A DNA stretch of 37,580 bases. Origin: a virus. Positions 14,871-21,648 of the stretch are shown piece by piece. Location: positions 1-37,580 of IMG/VR virus record IMGVR_UViG_3300010299_000019. One strand, given 5' to 3'. The notes beneath the pieces were generated by a model. That model was not told where the DNA came from. It was given only the letters and a program-made list of their open reading frames with translations, and made no database searches. The number at the start of each line of letters is the position of its first letter. Position 1 is the first letter of the stretch. Both the position numbers and the translations under genes were made by a program.

Positions 14871-15317
14871 ATGAGAAAACAAGGAGATATATTAAAAAAG
14901 ACAATAGATAGATATGAGAATGCTTTGAATATACTTTATTACACGCTTCAAAGCAACAACAACATATCTATAACGAAATTTATATTAAATAATGGATTAT
15001 CTAAAAACACACCCGTTGTGCTTTATAAAAATGGAATATTAAAAACAAATAATAAAAGGGGTAGAGCTTGTAAGTATTATTGGAATACAATAAAACCAAC
15101 AAAAGATATGGCTGTATCTGTAATAAAAGAGGTTAATGATATTGGTTATAGAGAAAAAATAAAAAGAGATAATAATGAAGATGAAGTAAAAAAAAGGGGC
15201 GGTAAAAGAAATGGAGCTGGAAGACCAAATGGAAGTATTAATGTTCGGTCTGCAAAGAAAGTTATTACAAAGTCTTTTCTTTGGGGGTTATACTCATATA
15301 AGGAAACAATAAAATGA
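14871..15317 (+). CDS. Basic protein with HTH-like and AT-hook-like segments
   Basis: This 148-residue, strongly basic protein has a helical N-terminus (ITKFILNNGLSKNTPVVLYK, about 34-53) with winged-helix character. Near residues 108-120 it has a flexible GGKRNGAGRPNGS segment, which resembles an AT-hook. It probably binds nucleic acid. It overlaps the next gene by 4 bases and belongs to the 13737-15888 operon. Confidence 0.6.
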   Translation: MRKQGDILKKTIDRYENALNILYYTLQSNNNISITKFILNNGLSKNTPVVLYKNGILKTNNKRGRACKYYWNTIKPTKDMAVSVIKEVNDIGYREKIKRDNNEDEVKKRGGKRNGAGRPNGSINVRSAKKVITKSFLWGLYSYKETIK

Positions 15318-15565
15318 GCTGGGGTAATTTAGATGAGTTTCAAGGATTCTCGGAAGAACCTAAAGAAACACAATGTTCTGCTTGGCAAATGTCTATAATA
15401 GAAAGCCTTTTAGTTGTTGCTAATTTAGACCAAAAAGAAAAAGACTTAATAGGAACTAACATAGAAGGATATTCAGAACAAGAGGCACACGAAACAATAA
15501 AGTATTTAAAAGAAAACAGTATAGAAACTGATTGTAGAAAAATCTTTGAAAACTATTTAAAATGA
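15314..15565 (+). CDS. Small protein of unknown function
   Basis: The 83-residue acidic protein (MSWGNLDEFQGFSEEPKETQ) has a helical C-terminal half (GYSEQEAHETIKYLKENSIE). It is coupled to both neighbours by 4-base overlaps. I recognise no family; the operon suggests a DNA-metabolism accessory. Confidence 0.65.
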   Translation: MSWGNLDEFQGFSEEPKETQCSAWQMSIIESLLVVANLDQKEKDLIGTNIEGYSEQEAHETIKYLKENSIETDCRKIFENYLK

Positions 15566-15888
15566 AAACATTAGAAGAAATAAAAGATAACTTAATAGCT
15601 GCTGTTGATACTTACGAAAGTTTAGATTTAGACGATGTAATGCAACTAAGCGAAATATTAAGAACTTTTGATGTTAACTTAAACCACTTAGTAATAGTAA
15701 GAGATGAATATTATAAAAAGTTTCAGAGTGTTTATTTTAATTCAAAAGCACCAAGTTCAGCAGCAAAAACAAAAGAGGCTGAAATGTTAGTTCCTGAATT
15801 AGATTTAGTAAGAAAAATATTAAGACATTATTCAGATACGCAGAACAGTATAAGAAGCCAAATAAGTTTAAGAAAAAAAATAGGATAG
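15562..15888 (+). CDS. Helical protein of unknown function
   Basis: The 108-residue protein is almost wholly helical, with DDVMQLSEILRTFDVNLNHL near residues 24-43 and a basic C-terminus (SQISLRKKIG). It overlaps the previous gene by 4 bases and its stop lies one base before a folded non-coding interval. I recognise no family; the operon suggests a recombination or replication accessory. Confidence 0.65.
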   Translation: MKTLEEIKDNLIAAVDTYESLDLDDVMQLSEILRTFDVNLNHLVIVRDEYYKKFQSVYFNSKAPSSAAKTKEAEMLVPELDLVRKILRHYSDTQNSIRSQISLRKKIG

Positions 15889-15889
15889 A

Positions 15890-15956
15890 GGGGCGTAGAT
15901 AATAGCGATATTGCTAAAAACAATTTCCTATTTGTAAGGACTACGCTTCCTTTTTT
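15890..15956 (+). ncRNA. Three-way-junction RNA element ending in a T-run
   Basis: GGGGCGTAG (15890-15898) pairs with CTACGCTTC (15941-15949), 9 bp with two G-U. Inside are two hairpins: TAGCG-ATAT-TGCTA (15903-15916) and TCCT/AGGA (15926-15929 with 15937-15940). Six T follow (15951-15956). The fold is a three-way junction that could act as an elaborate terminator, a processed small RNA or a leader for the methyltransferase at 15969. No promoter box lies directly upstream. Confidence 0.6.
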
Positions 15957-15968
15957 AAAAATAACATT

Positions 15969-16610
15969 ATGAAAATAACAGATAAGATAACAATAACCAA
16001 CGAAGATAATATGTTATTAATGGCACGTTATCCTGATAACTATTTTGATTTGGCTATTGTAGACCCACCTTATGGTGCAGGAGATGTAAAAAACTGCACT
16101 CAAAACAAATACAAAACTTATGTAAATAATAGACCAAGTACGGAATATTGGGATGAACTTTTTAGAGTAAGTAAAAATCAAATTGTTTGTGGTGGCAATT
16201 ATTTTACAGATTACTTAAAACCTTCACGTGGCTGGGTGTGTTGGGATAAATTACAGCCAAATCCAAAATACGCTGATGGTGAGATGATATGGACGTCATT
16301 TAATATTAATACAAAATTTTTTAGGTATATGACAACAAACGTGATTGAGGGGTCAAAAAACATAAGTAATGGCAGTAAAAAACCTAATATACACCCAACA
16401 CAAAAACCACAAGGTTTATATGAATGGTTACTTATGAATTACGCAAAGCAAGGAGATAAAATACTCGATACACATTTAGGAAGTGGAAGTATTGCCTTAG
16501 CTTGTCACAATAGAGGTTTTGAATTAACAGCTTGTGAATTAGACAAAGACTATTACGAAGCAGCAATAAAGAGAATCAAAAACCACGTAGCACAAACAAC
16601 ACTATTTTAA
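15969..16610 (+). CDS. Beta-class DNA methyltransferase
   Basis: The 213-residue enzyme has catalytic DPPYG at 32-36, HPTQKP at 142-147 and SAM-binding DTHLGSGS at 167-174, the beta-class order. It is a compact member with little room for a separate target-recognition domain. It is the third methyltransferase of the phage, and unlike the two at 10.3-11.9 kb it is on the plus strand within the early arm. It probably protects phage DNA; its target is unknown. Confidence 0.9.
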   Translation: MKITDKITITNEDNMLLMARYPDNYFDLAIVDPPYGAGDVKNCTQNKYKTYVNNRPSTEYWDELFRVSKNQIVCGGNYFTDYLKPSRGWVCWDKLQPNPKYADGEMIWTSFNINTKFFRYMTTNVIEGSKNISNGSKKPNIHPTQKPQGLYEWLLMNYAKQGDKILDTHLGSGSIALACHNRGFELTACELDKDYYEAAIKRIKNHVAQTTLF

Positions 16611-16611
16611 A

Positions 16612-16809
16612 ATGAAAAACATAATATTCACAATAACAGCCCTTACAATTATCTTTTTATCTTTTTGGGTAACTATATTAAGAAACGAATTAAACGCTGT
16701 TAGAAACGATAAAAAAGGCTTAGAACAAGAGATAAAGTTAAAGCGAGATACTATTGAAGGAATGTATGAAAATGATTTGAAAGCATTAGAAATAATAAAT
16801 AATAGATAA
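16612..16809 (+). CDS. Small single-pass membrane protein
   Basis: This 65-residue protein has an N-terminal membrane helix (MKNIIFTITALTIIFLSFWV) and a charged coiled-coil tail (RNDKKGLEQEIKLKRDTIEG), a layout shared with small inner-membrane spanins and with superinfection-exclusion proteins. It is one base after the methyltransferase gene and away from the lysis cassette, so its role is open. Confidence 0.6.
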   Translation: MKNIIFTITALTIIFLSFWVTILRNELNAVRNDKKGLEQEIKLKRDTIEGMYENDLKALEIINNR

Positions 16810-16810
16810 T

Positions 16811-16972
16811 ATGAATATAGATTTAAAAAAAGAAGAAATTGAGATTATAAAAGAGCTGGTTTCGATTGAAAGAAAACAATTAAGTTCTTTAAATTTTAGT
16901 GCAACTAAAGAAGAAGTAGATAAAATAAGAATATTAGCACCGTTAGAATTTAAACTTAAAAATTATGAATAG
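16811..16972 (+). CDS. 53-residue helical protein of unknown function
   Basis: An ATG at 16811, one base after the previous stop, opens a 53-codon frame that ends 8 bases inside the DnaA-domain gene. The protein is charged and helical (MNIDLKKEEIEIIKELVSIE, ending LEFKLKNYE). The seamless fit between two genes supports it as coding. I recognise no family. Confidence 0.6.
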   Translation: MNIDLKKEEIEIIKELVSIERKQLSSLNFSATKEEVDKIRILAPLEFKLKNYE

Positions 16973-17276
16973 AAAAATTAATTATTGGGTAGCACCTCAA
17001 TTAGAGTTTAAAAACCCAGAGGATTATGTAGCAAGAATATGCAACGAATTTGGAATAACTAGAAGTGAGATTTTAGGAAGTTCAAGGCTGCGAAATATAG
17101 CAGATGCTAGAGCAATTTTAAGTTATTTGTTGCATAAAAGATTAAAAATGACTAGTTTAGCAGTTGGAAAGTATTTAGGTAGAAACCACGCAACGGTATT
17201 ACACGCTTGTAAAAAGGTTGAAAACTTAATGCAATTTGAGAAAGGATATAGTGAATTAGTAAATAAATTTATTTAG
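16965..17276 (+). CDS. Stand-alone DnaA domain IV (DnaA-box-binding domain)
   Basis: The 103-residue protein carries the DnaA C-terminal DNA-binding fold: NPEDYVARICNEFGITRSEI (17-36), then RLRNIADARAILSYLL (41-56), and the signature GRNHATVLHACKKV (72-85) that contacts DnaA boxes. The AAA+ domain is absent. It could bind host or phage origin boxes, and so either recruit or block host DnaA. A long hairpin follows the gene. The domain call is secure; the role is inferred. Confidence 0.88.
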   Translation: MNRKINYWVAPQLEFKNPEDYVARICNEFGITRSEILGSSRLRNIADARAILSYLLHKRLKMTSLAVGKYLGRNHATVLHACKKVENLMQFEKGYSELVNKFI

Positions 17277-17285
17277 AAATTGCCC

Positions 17286-17345
17286 AAGTGTTGTGGTGTT
17301 TCCTAAAACAACGTGAAGACGTAAAGCAGTTAGCACCACACACTT
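17286..17345 (+). ncRNA. Long hairpin after the DnaA-domain gene
   Basis: This lies in the 100-base gap 17277-17376. AAGTGTTGTGGTG (17286-17298) pairs with CACCACACACTT (17334-17345) through 12 bp with one bulged T. Inside, CTAA/TTAG (17303-17306 with 17330-17333) and ACGT-GAAG-ACGT (17311-17322) extend it to one rod-like hairpin. No T-run follows, so it is not a standard terminator. It may be a regulatory RNA, a leader for the gene at 17377, or a DNA structure at an origin. Confidence 0.6.
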
Positions 17346-17376
17346 TTAAATAGTAAACAATTAAAAATTATATAAA

Positions 17377-17721
17377 ATGAAAAGATTACATTATGCAGAA
17401 TTAGAGAATACCGATGACATTAGAGGTATTGAATTTGATGAATTAAAAGAATTAACAAACTATGTTTATGAAAGAGGTCAACAGGTAAATAAAGTTTTTT
17501 TAGTTACATTTAATATTGGTGATGACTGTTTGTATTCTCCGATATTTGTTGGTGAAAACACAGAAACATTTATAGCATTAATAGCATCTTGTCCAGACTT
17601 TTATGAAGAAATGGTAGATGATTATTTTTTACACGAATACGAATCTTATGAGGATGCATATAATGGTGCATTATTTATGAAAGAAGGTAATGTATTATGT
17701 ACTAGCAAAGAAACTGTATAA
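17377..17721 (+). CDS. Highly acidic protein of unknown function
   Basis: This 114-residue protein is strongly acidic, with roughly three times as many Asp/Glu as Lys/Arg, most densely in the second half (YEEMVDDYFLHEYESYEDAY). It has no membrane segment. The composition would suit a DNA mimic such as an anti-restriction protein, but there is no recognised motif. It follows the long hairpin at 17286-17345. Confidence 0.65.
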   Translation: MKRLHYAELENTDDIRGIEFDELKELTNYVYERGQQVNKVFLVTFNIGDDCLYSPIFVGENTETFIALIASCPDFYEEMVDDYFLHEYESYEDAYNGALFMKEGNVLCTSKETV

Positions 17722-17738
17722 ATTAAAAATATATAAAA

Positions 17739-17993
17739 ATGAGTGATTACACAAACAAAGGAGTTATATTTAAAAACAACTTCAAAGAAAAAGAAACGCA
17801 ACCAGACTTTAAAGGAAAAATTAATATAGATGGTGTAGAAAAAGAAATAGCCTTATGGGTAGCAGAAGATAAGAACGGTGGTAAATACTTTCAAGCTAAA
17901 ATTCAAGAGGTTTGGAATAAAGAAGAGGTAAGCAAACAAAATATTAACAAGGTAGCAAAGGCTATTGATGCTGACGATTCATTACCATTTTAG
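17739..17993 (+). CDS. DUF736-like protein with SSB-type C-terminal tip
   Basis: The 84-residue protein reads NKGVIFKNNFKEKETQPDFK (6-25), GKINIDGVEKEIALW, then GGKYFQAKI. This matches the DUF736 pattern of small OB-like proteins (kN.K....PDf.G.i.idG....W...G.yf..Ki). The last residues DDSLPF match the acidic tip of bacterial single-stranded DNA-binding proteins that recruits partner enzymes. It probably acts as the phage SSB, though it lacks a full-length OB fold. Confidence 0.65.
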   Translation: MSDYTNKGVIFKNNFKEKETQPDFKGKINIDGVEKEIALWVAEDKNGGKYFQAKIQEVWNKEEVSKQNINKVAKAIDADDSLPF

Positions 17994-17995
17994 TT

Positions 17996-18160
17996 ATGAA
18001 ACTATCACTAACAGAAAGCGAAATAAAGTTAGATAAAGATGCTAATGGTTATAAATATCAGATAAAGGATATTAAAGTTTCTAATATACCAACTAAAGAA
18101 GAAGCAATAGCACACGCTGAAAATTTAGCAATGAAATTTATTAGGAAAATGTTTAATTAG
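17996..18160 (+). CDS. 54-residue protein of unknown function
   Basis: ATG 17996 lies two bases after the SSB-like stop and the frame closes at TAG 18158-18160, 14 bases before a promoter box. The sequence (MKLSLTESEIKLDKDANGYK at the start, IRKMFN at the end) looks like a small alpha/beta domain. The spacing and codon use fit the neighbours. I recognise no family. Confidence 0.6.
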   Translation: MKLSLTESEIKLDKDANGYKYQIKDIKVSNIPTKEEAIAHAENLAMKFIRKMFN

Positions 18161-18174
18161 TTAATATTTTTTCT

Positions 18175-18182
18175 TATATTTG
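18175..18182 (+). promoter_or_regulatory. Putative early promoter -7 box TATATTTG
   Basis: TATATTTG fits TAnnTTTG exactly; a -33 TTTG is not clear (TTTA at 18152-18155, 19 bases away, is the nearest match). Transcription would start near 18187-18190, at the first strand of the structured RNA 18187-18324, so promoter and RNA appear to be built as a unit. Confidence 0.6.
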
Positions 18183-18186
18183 CATA

Positions 18187-18331
18187 TCTTAACAATCTAA
18201 ATACGACAAAATGCAATTAGATTTTTACATAACCCCGATACTGAAAGCGTAGGCTGTCGTATGCCTGTTAAGAACGTGAGTACGTTGAGGGGTTTCTTAA
18301 TAGTTTATGGGTATCTTAAAACCCTTATATT
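18187..18331 (+). ncRNA. Structured leader RNA with possible pseudoknot and alternative pairings
   Basis: The gap before the gene at 18332 folds extensively. Stem A is TCTTAACA (18187-18194) with TGTTAAGA (18266-18273), and stem B is ATACGACA (18201-18208) with TGTCGTAT (18255-18262); both are 8 perfect pairs. AACCCC (18231-18236), in the loop of B, is complementary to GGGGTT (18289-18294) outside, a pseudoknot. Hairpin C is AACGT-GAGT-ACGTT (18273-18286). TCTTAA recurs at 18295 and 18314 and could displace stem A. AGGC/GCCT (18251-18254 with 18263-18266) competes with stem B. It also holds a 13-codon ORF (18211-18252). This looks like a regulated leader of the replication operon; I do not recognise the class. 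Confidence 0.65.
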
Positions 18332-18553
18332 ATGGCAAATATAGATTTAACTTTTTTAGACAATTTTGGAGGTAAAATAAAAGTAGAAGTTGAAAATAAT
18401 GCACATTATGAAGAAGTGTATGTAGCAATAAGAGGTTATGATGAGCATGAGAATTCTAACTTTGCTGTTTGGTTGGACATATCAACTGCGATTAAATTCG
18501 CTAAAGCATTAAGGACTGAAATTAACAAGGCAAAGGAGATGAGCAATGGATAA
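18332..18553 (+). CDS. Small protein of unknown function
   Basis: This 73-residue alpha/beta protein begins MANIDLTFLDNFGGKIKVEV and carries AVWLDISTAIKFAKALRTEI near the end. Short proteins of this form occur next to replication genes in Bacteroidota phages. Its mRNA carries the structured leader at 18187-18331, and it overlaps the replication-initiator-like gene by 8 bases. Function is unknown. Confidence 0.65.
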   Translation: MANIDLTFLDNFGGKIKVEVENNAHYEEVYVAIRGYDEHENSNFAVWLDISTAIKFAKALRTEINKAKEMSNG

Positions 18554-19268
18554 GTTACAATGGTTTAAATTTAGTTACGCTGATTGGCGAATGGGCAAAA
18601 TACAAAGATGTTCAGAAATAACACAAGCAAGGTTTTTAAATTTATGTTGTTTGTATTGGAGTAAGGAAGCTAATTTATCTTATGAAGATGCTGAAATAGA
18701 AATTGACAAAGAGCATTTAGATGTATTATTAGCGAAAAAAATAATTGAAAGAGATGATGAACATATTTTTATAAAGTTCTTAGATGAACAGTTAGAAGAT
18801 ATTGCAGAAACCAGTAAGGGTAAGAGTAAAGCAGCTAAAATACGCTGGGAAAAGCATAGAAAACGTAAAGCAAACGAAGAGCAAAATAATGCAGATGCAA
18901 TGCACGTGCATAAAGATGCAATGCAAAACGATGCAGAGAAGAGAAGAGAAGATAAGATAAGAGAAGATAATAACATATATCACACGCAAGAAACTTTTAT
19001 TGAATGGTTTAATGATTGTCGTAAATTCTTAAAGTTACCATCTAATATTAAAAAACTTTCTACAATGGAGTCGCAAATGTTTAAAGAATTAGAATCTACT
19101 TACACAAAAGAAGAATTTAAAACAGCATTTAAAAACTTTAGTAAAGACTCTTATTATAAAAATAATAACTTACTATTCCCTAAGAACTTTCTTAAATTAG
19201 AAACATTCACTAAATATCTAAATGTAAAAGAATTAACGACTGGCGAAAAATTAGCAGGAAAATGTTAG
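18546..19268 (+). CDS. Replication-initiator-like protein containing iterons
   Basis: The N-terminal 85 residues of this 240-residue protein (KLQWFKFSYADWRMGKIQRC, then TQARFLNLCCLYW) resemble the DUF1376/DnaT-like domain of phage replication proteins. Residues 95-140 are a flexible, repetitive linker encoded by the ATGCA repeats. A C-terminal helical domain follows (FIEWFNDCRKFLKLPSNIKK). It precedes the helicase gene by a 7-base overlap, the order of lambda O-P type modules: it would bind the origin and load the helicase. The role is inferred from architecture. Confidence 0.65.
   Translation: MDKLQWFKFSYADWRMGKIQRCSEITQARFLNLCCLYWSKEANLSYEDAEIEIDKEHLDVLLAKKIIERDDEHIFIKFLDEQLEDIAETSKGKSKAAKIRWEKHRKRKANEEQNNADAMHVHKDAMQNDAEKRREDKIREDNNIYHTQETFIEWFNDCRKFLKLPSNIKKLSTMESQMFKELESTYTKEEFKTAFKNFSKDSYYKNNNLLFPKNFLKLETFTKYLNVKELTTGEKLAGKC
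18889..18935. repeat. ATGCA iterons inside the initiator gene, candidate origin
   Basis: ATGCA occurs at 18889, 18895, 18900, 18916, 18921 and 18931, with one inverted copy (TGCAT, 18907-18911). Directly after lies a purine tract of GAGAAGA/GATAAGA units to about 18970, then AT-rich DNA. Iterons beside an easily melted tract within the initiator gene is the arrangement of the lambda origin. The repeats also encode a low-complexity linker, so protein-level repetition is the competing explanation. Confidence 0.5.
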
Positions 19269-20173
19269 AAGAAAGTTTTAATATAAGCGAATACTTAAAA
19301 GATTACCATTCTGGTAAAATCTTAATGGGTAAGGGTATTGGATTACCTTTAGATGACTTTCTTAGATTTAAGCATAGCCAATTTACAATCATAAACGGTT
19401 TAGATAATGTAGGAAAAACTATTTGGATGTTATGGTATATGCTTTGCCTTTCAAGAAAACACGATTTAAAATGGTGTATTTATTCAGGAGAAAACAAAAC
19501 AGGGCAATTAGTAAGACAATTAATCCAATTCCATACAGGTAAAAGATTAGAACAATTAGAACTTAAAGAAGTATTTTTATATGAAATAGAAATAAGTAAA
19601 TGGTTTAAGTTTGTAGATAACAGCCCTTTTTATAAATTAGATGAGTTATTGGATATATTTTCAGATGGTAATTATGATGGTTGTTTAATAGACCCATTTA
19701 CAGGATTAGACAGAGGTTATACCCATTCTGATAATTATGAGTTTTTGAATAAGTCAAGACAATTTTGTAAATCAACAGGTAAAAGTTTATACGTAAATAC
19801 TCACGTAGTAAGTGAAGCAGCACGTAGAAATTATGCAGAAAATCACGAATACGCTGGTTATCCTTACCCACCAAACAAAAGCCAAAGCGAAGGTGGTCAG
19901 CCTTTTGGAAATAGAGCAGATGACTTTATAACAATACACCGACTAAATGGGCATCCTTTAATGAATTACAAAACACAAATTTATGTAAGAAAAATAAAGG
20001 ACACAGAAACAGGGGGTCAAGTTTCCCCGATAGACGACCCAATAGAATTTGATTATAACAAAGGATTAGGATTTACTTTAAACGGTCAAAACATATTAAA
20101 TCAAAGTAGTTTTAATCCATTAGATTTTAGTAAATTAACACCTAATGAGGATTTTGAAGATTCCCCATTTTAA
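19262..20173 (+). CDS. DnaB-like / RecA-fold replicative helicase, short form
   Basis: This 303-residue protein has Walker A GLDNVGKT (46-53), Walker B CLIDP (141-145) and a conserved VNTHVVSE segment (178-185). GGQPFGNRADDFITIHR is typical of the DnaB C-terminal motor. The usual DnaB N-terminal domain is missing. It probably unwinds DNA at the fork, loaded by the protein encoded just upstream. The C-terminus NEDFEDSPF resembles the acidic Pro-Phe tip of SSB proteins and may bind the same partners. Confidence 0.8.
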   Translation: MLEESFNISEYLKDYHSGKILMGKGIGLPLDDFLRFKHSQFTIINGLDNVGKTIWMLWYMLCLSRKHDLKWCIYSGENKTGQLVRQLIQFHTGKRLEQLELKEVFLYEIEISKWFKFVDNSPFYKLDELLDIFSDGNYDGCLIDPFTGLDRGYTHSDNYEFLNKSRQFCKSTGKSLYVNTHVVSEAARRNYAENHEYAGYPYPPNKSQSEGGQPFGNRADDFITIHRLNGHPLMNYKTQIYVRKIKDTETGGQVSPIDDPIEFDYNKGLGFTLNGQNILNQSSFNPLDFSKLTPNEDFEDSPF

Positions 20174-20195
20174 AAAAAAATAAATAAAATAAGTT

Positions 20196-20405
20196 ATGGA
20201 AATAAAGATAAATGAAAAAGAATTAATACAGATAACTAATAATGTTATTAATGAAATAACAAGAAATGTTAACAACTATTTTCACGAACAACAAGAATGT
20301 GAAAATCAAAGAGGAGTGTATTACATAGAAAAAATAGATTTAACTGAATATATTTTAGATTCTAAAATTACTCTTGAAACTCTTTTAATCAAACAAGATA
20401 AATAA
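20196..20405 (+). CDS. Small protein of unknown function
   Basis: This 69-residue acidic helical protein (MEIKINEKELIQITNNVINE) lies 22 bases after the helicase gene in the replication operon. It has no membrane segment and no motif that I recognise. Confidence 0.6.
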   Translation: MEIKINEKELIQITNNVINEITRNVNNYFHEQQECENQRGVYYIEKIDLTEYILDSKITLETLLIKQDK

Positions 20406-20417
20406 CAAATAAATAAA

Positions 20418-20618
20418 TTGGACTATAAAACAGAATACAGCCAAGTAAAAGTATTTTTAACAGCACAGTTAGAGCTTCATAAAATAGAGTATGCAGCAAC
20501 TGGAAACGAAAAGCACTTAGAAGCAATGGAGAAATTTACAGATGCTATTAAGTTTTTAGCTAATGTAAATAATATGGCATTAAAACTAAATGCAGAAAAC
20601 TATAAATTAAAGAGTTGA
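20418..20618 (+). CDS. Small helical protein, TTG start
   Basis: The 66-residue frame opens with TTG at 20418; the first in-frame ATG would remove more than half of it. It is helical (LTAQLELHKIEYAATGNEKH in the first half) and may form a coiled coil. TTG starts are also seen at 20615, 23465 and 33505. The next gene begins at TTG inside its stop (TTGA). Function is unknown. Confidence 0.6.
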   Translation: MDYKTEYSQVKVFLTAQLELHKIEYAATGNEKHLEAMEKFTDAIKFLANVNNMALKLNAENYKLKS

Positions 20619-20851
20619 AACCAATAATAAACGATAAAAACACAATGATAGTTGTAACTTGGGATTATCCAAATGGTGGAGAATTTTTAATAACGGGAAG
20701 CACTACAAATGGAACAATAGAATTAAAAGACATAAAGAAAAACGAACAAGTAAGATTTAAAGGAACTAATAATGTAGTTAGTTTTAAGGATTGTGGAGAT
20801 TATTTACAAGTAAGAGGATTAAAATTAAAGATATTAAAAAGACCTAAATAA
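20615..20851 (+). CDS. Small beta-rich protein, TTG start
   Basis: This 78-residue protein starts at TTG within TTGA at the end of the preceding gene. It is beta-rich (TMIVVTWDYPNGGEFLITGS early on) and basic at the end (LKLKILKRPK). It may be an OB-like nucleic-acid-binding protein, but no family is recognised. Confidence 0.6.
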   Translation: MKPIINDKNTMIVVTWDYPNGGEFLITGSTTNGTIELKDIKKNEQVRFKGTNNVVSFKDCGDYLQVRGLKLKILKRPK

Positions 20852-20877
20852 GCGATATAGAATTAAAAAAATAAACA

Positions 20878-21276
20878 ATGGCAAGAAAACCACTAACAAC
20901 AAATCAACTAATAAAGAAACTACAACCGATATTTAACAAGTATATCCGATTAAGAGATAAAAACAAGCCTTGTATTAGTTGTGGAGAATATGCAGAAGAA
21001 ATGGACGCTGGGCATTTTTGGGCAAAGTCTGGTTATAGTGGTTTAAGATTCGATGAAGATAATTGCCACGCTGAATGTGTAAAGTGCAATAGATTTGATG
21101 AAAGCCATTTAATAGGCTATGCAGAGAACTTAAAAGCTAAGATAGGCGAATATGATTATAAACTACTTCAAGAAAGAGCAGCAGAATATAAAAGAAACGG
21201 TAAAAAGTGGAGTAGAATGGAGTTAAGAGAATTGATAGAATATTATAAAGAGCTAGTAAAAAATTTGCAGGAGTAA
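20878..21276 (+). CDS. ninG: NinG-like recombination nuclease
   Basis: The 132-residue protein matches lambda NinG/Rap: PCISCGE (31-37), DAGHFWAKSGYSGLRFDEDN (43-62) and CHAECVKCNR (63-72), which together give a zinc site and HNH-like fold. NinG family proteins act on Holliday junctions and recombination intermediates. It follows the helicase operon, consistent with a role in phage recombination or in resolving DNA before packaging. Confidence 0.88.
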   Translation: MARKPLTTNQLIKKLQPIFNKYIRLRDKNKPCISCGEYAEEMDAGHFWAKSGYSGLRFDEDNCHAECVKCNRFDESHLIGYAENLKAKIGEYDYKLLQERAAEYKRNGKKWSRMELRELIEYYKELVKNLQE

Positions 21277-21315
21277 AATAAAAGTATTACGTTAGCAGAA
21301 GTAAAAAATAAGATT

Positions 21316-21639
21316 ATGGAAAAAGAAGAGATTGAAGAAAAAGTGCATTCAAAACTATGTCAAAGATGGTCGCACCTTTATATTGAAGGCAATCCTGATA
21401 TGACAAAGAAACAACCAAGTATATTTGCACAGGAATTTGAGAGTGTTAAAAAGGACTTAACAATAGAGAGCCAACAAAAGCAAATAGAAGAACTAAAAAA
21501 ACAATTAGAGCAGAGAGAGGAGAAATTACTTTTAGATTTACTTGAATGGTTATCAGATAGCAACGAACACAATATTAGAAAGAGTGAATTAAGTGAGATA
21601 TTAGAAGATTATTTTGATTACAAACAGATTAAACAATAA
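21316..21639 (+). CDS. Coiled-coil protein of unknown function
   Basis: The 107-residue, Glu/Lys-rich protein has a long helical segment (SQQKQIEELKKQLEQREEKL) likely to form a coiled coil. No enzymatic motif is visible. It precedes the first copy of the small membrane peptide gene by 9 bases. Confidence 0.6.
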   Translation: MEKEEIEEKVHSKLCQRWSHLYIEGNPDMTKKQPSIFAQEFESVKKDLTIESQQKQIEELKKQLEQREEKLLLDLLEWLSDSNEHNIRKSELSEILEDYFDYKQIKQ

Positions 21640-21648
21640 ATAAATTGA

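Noticed and set aside
17288-17353. 21-codon GTG ORF inside the long hairpin
   Set aside because: Its codons are almost entirely the two hairpin arms, so the apparent frame is explained by the RNA or DNA structure.
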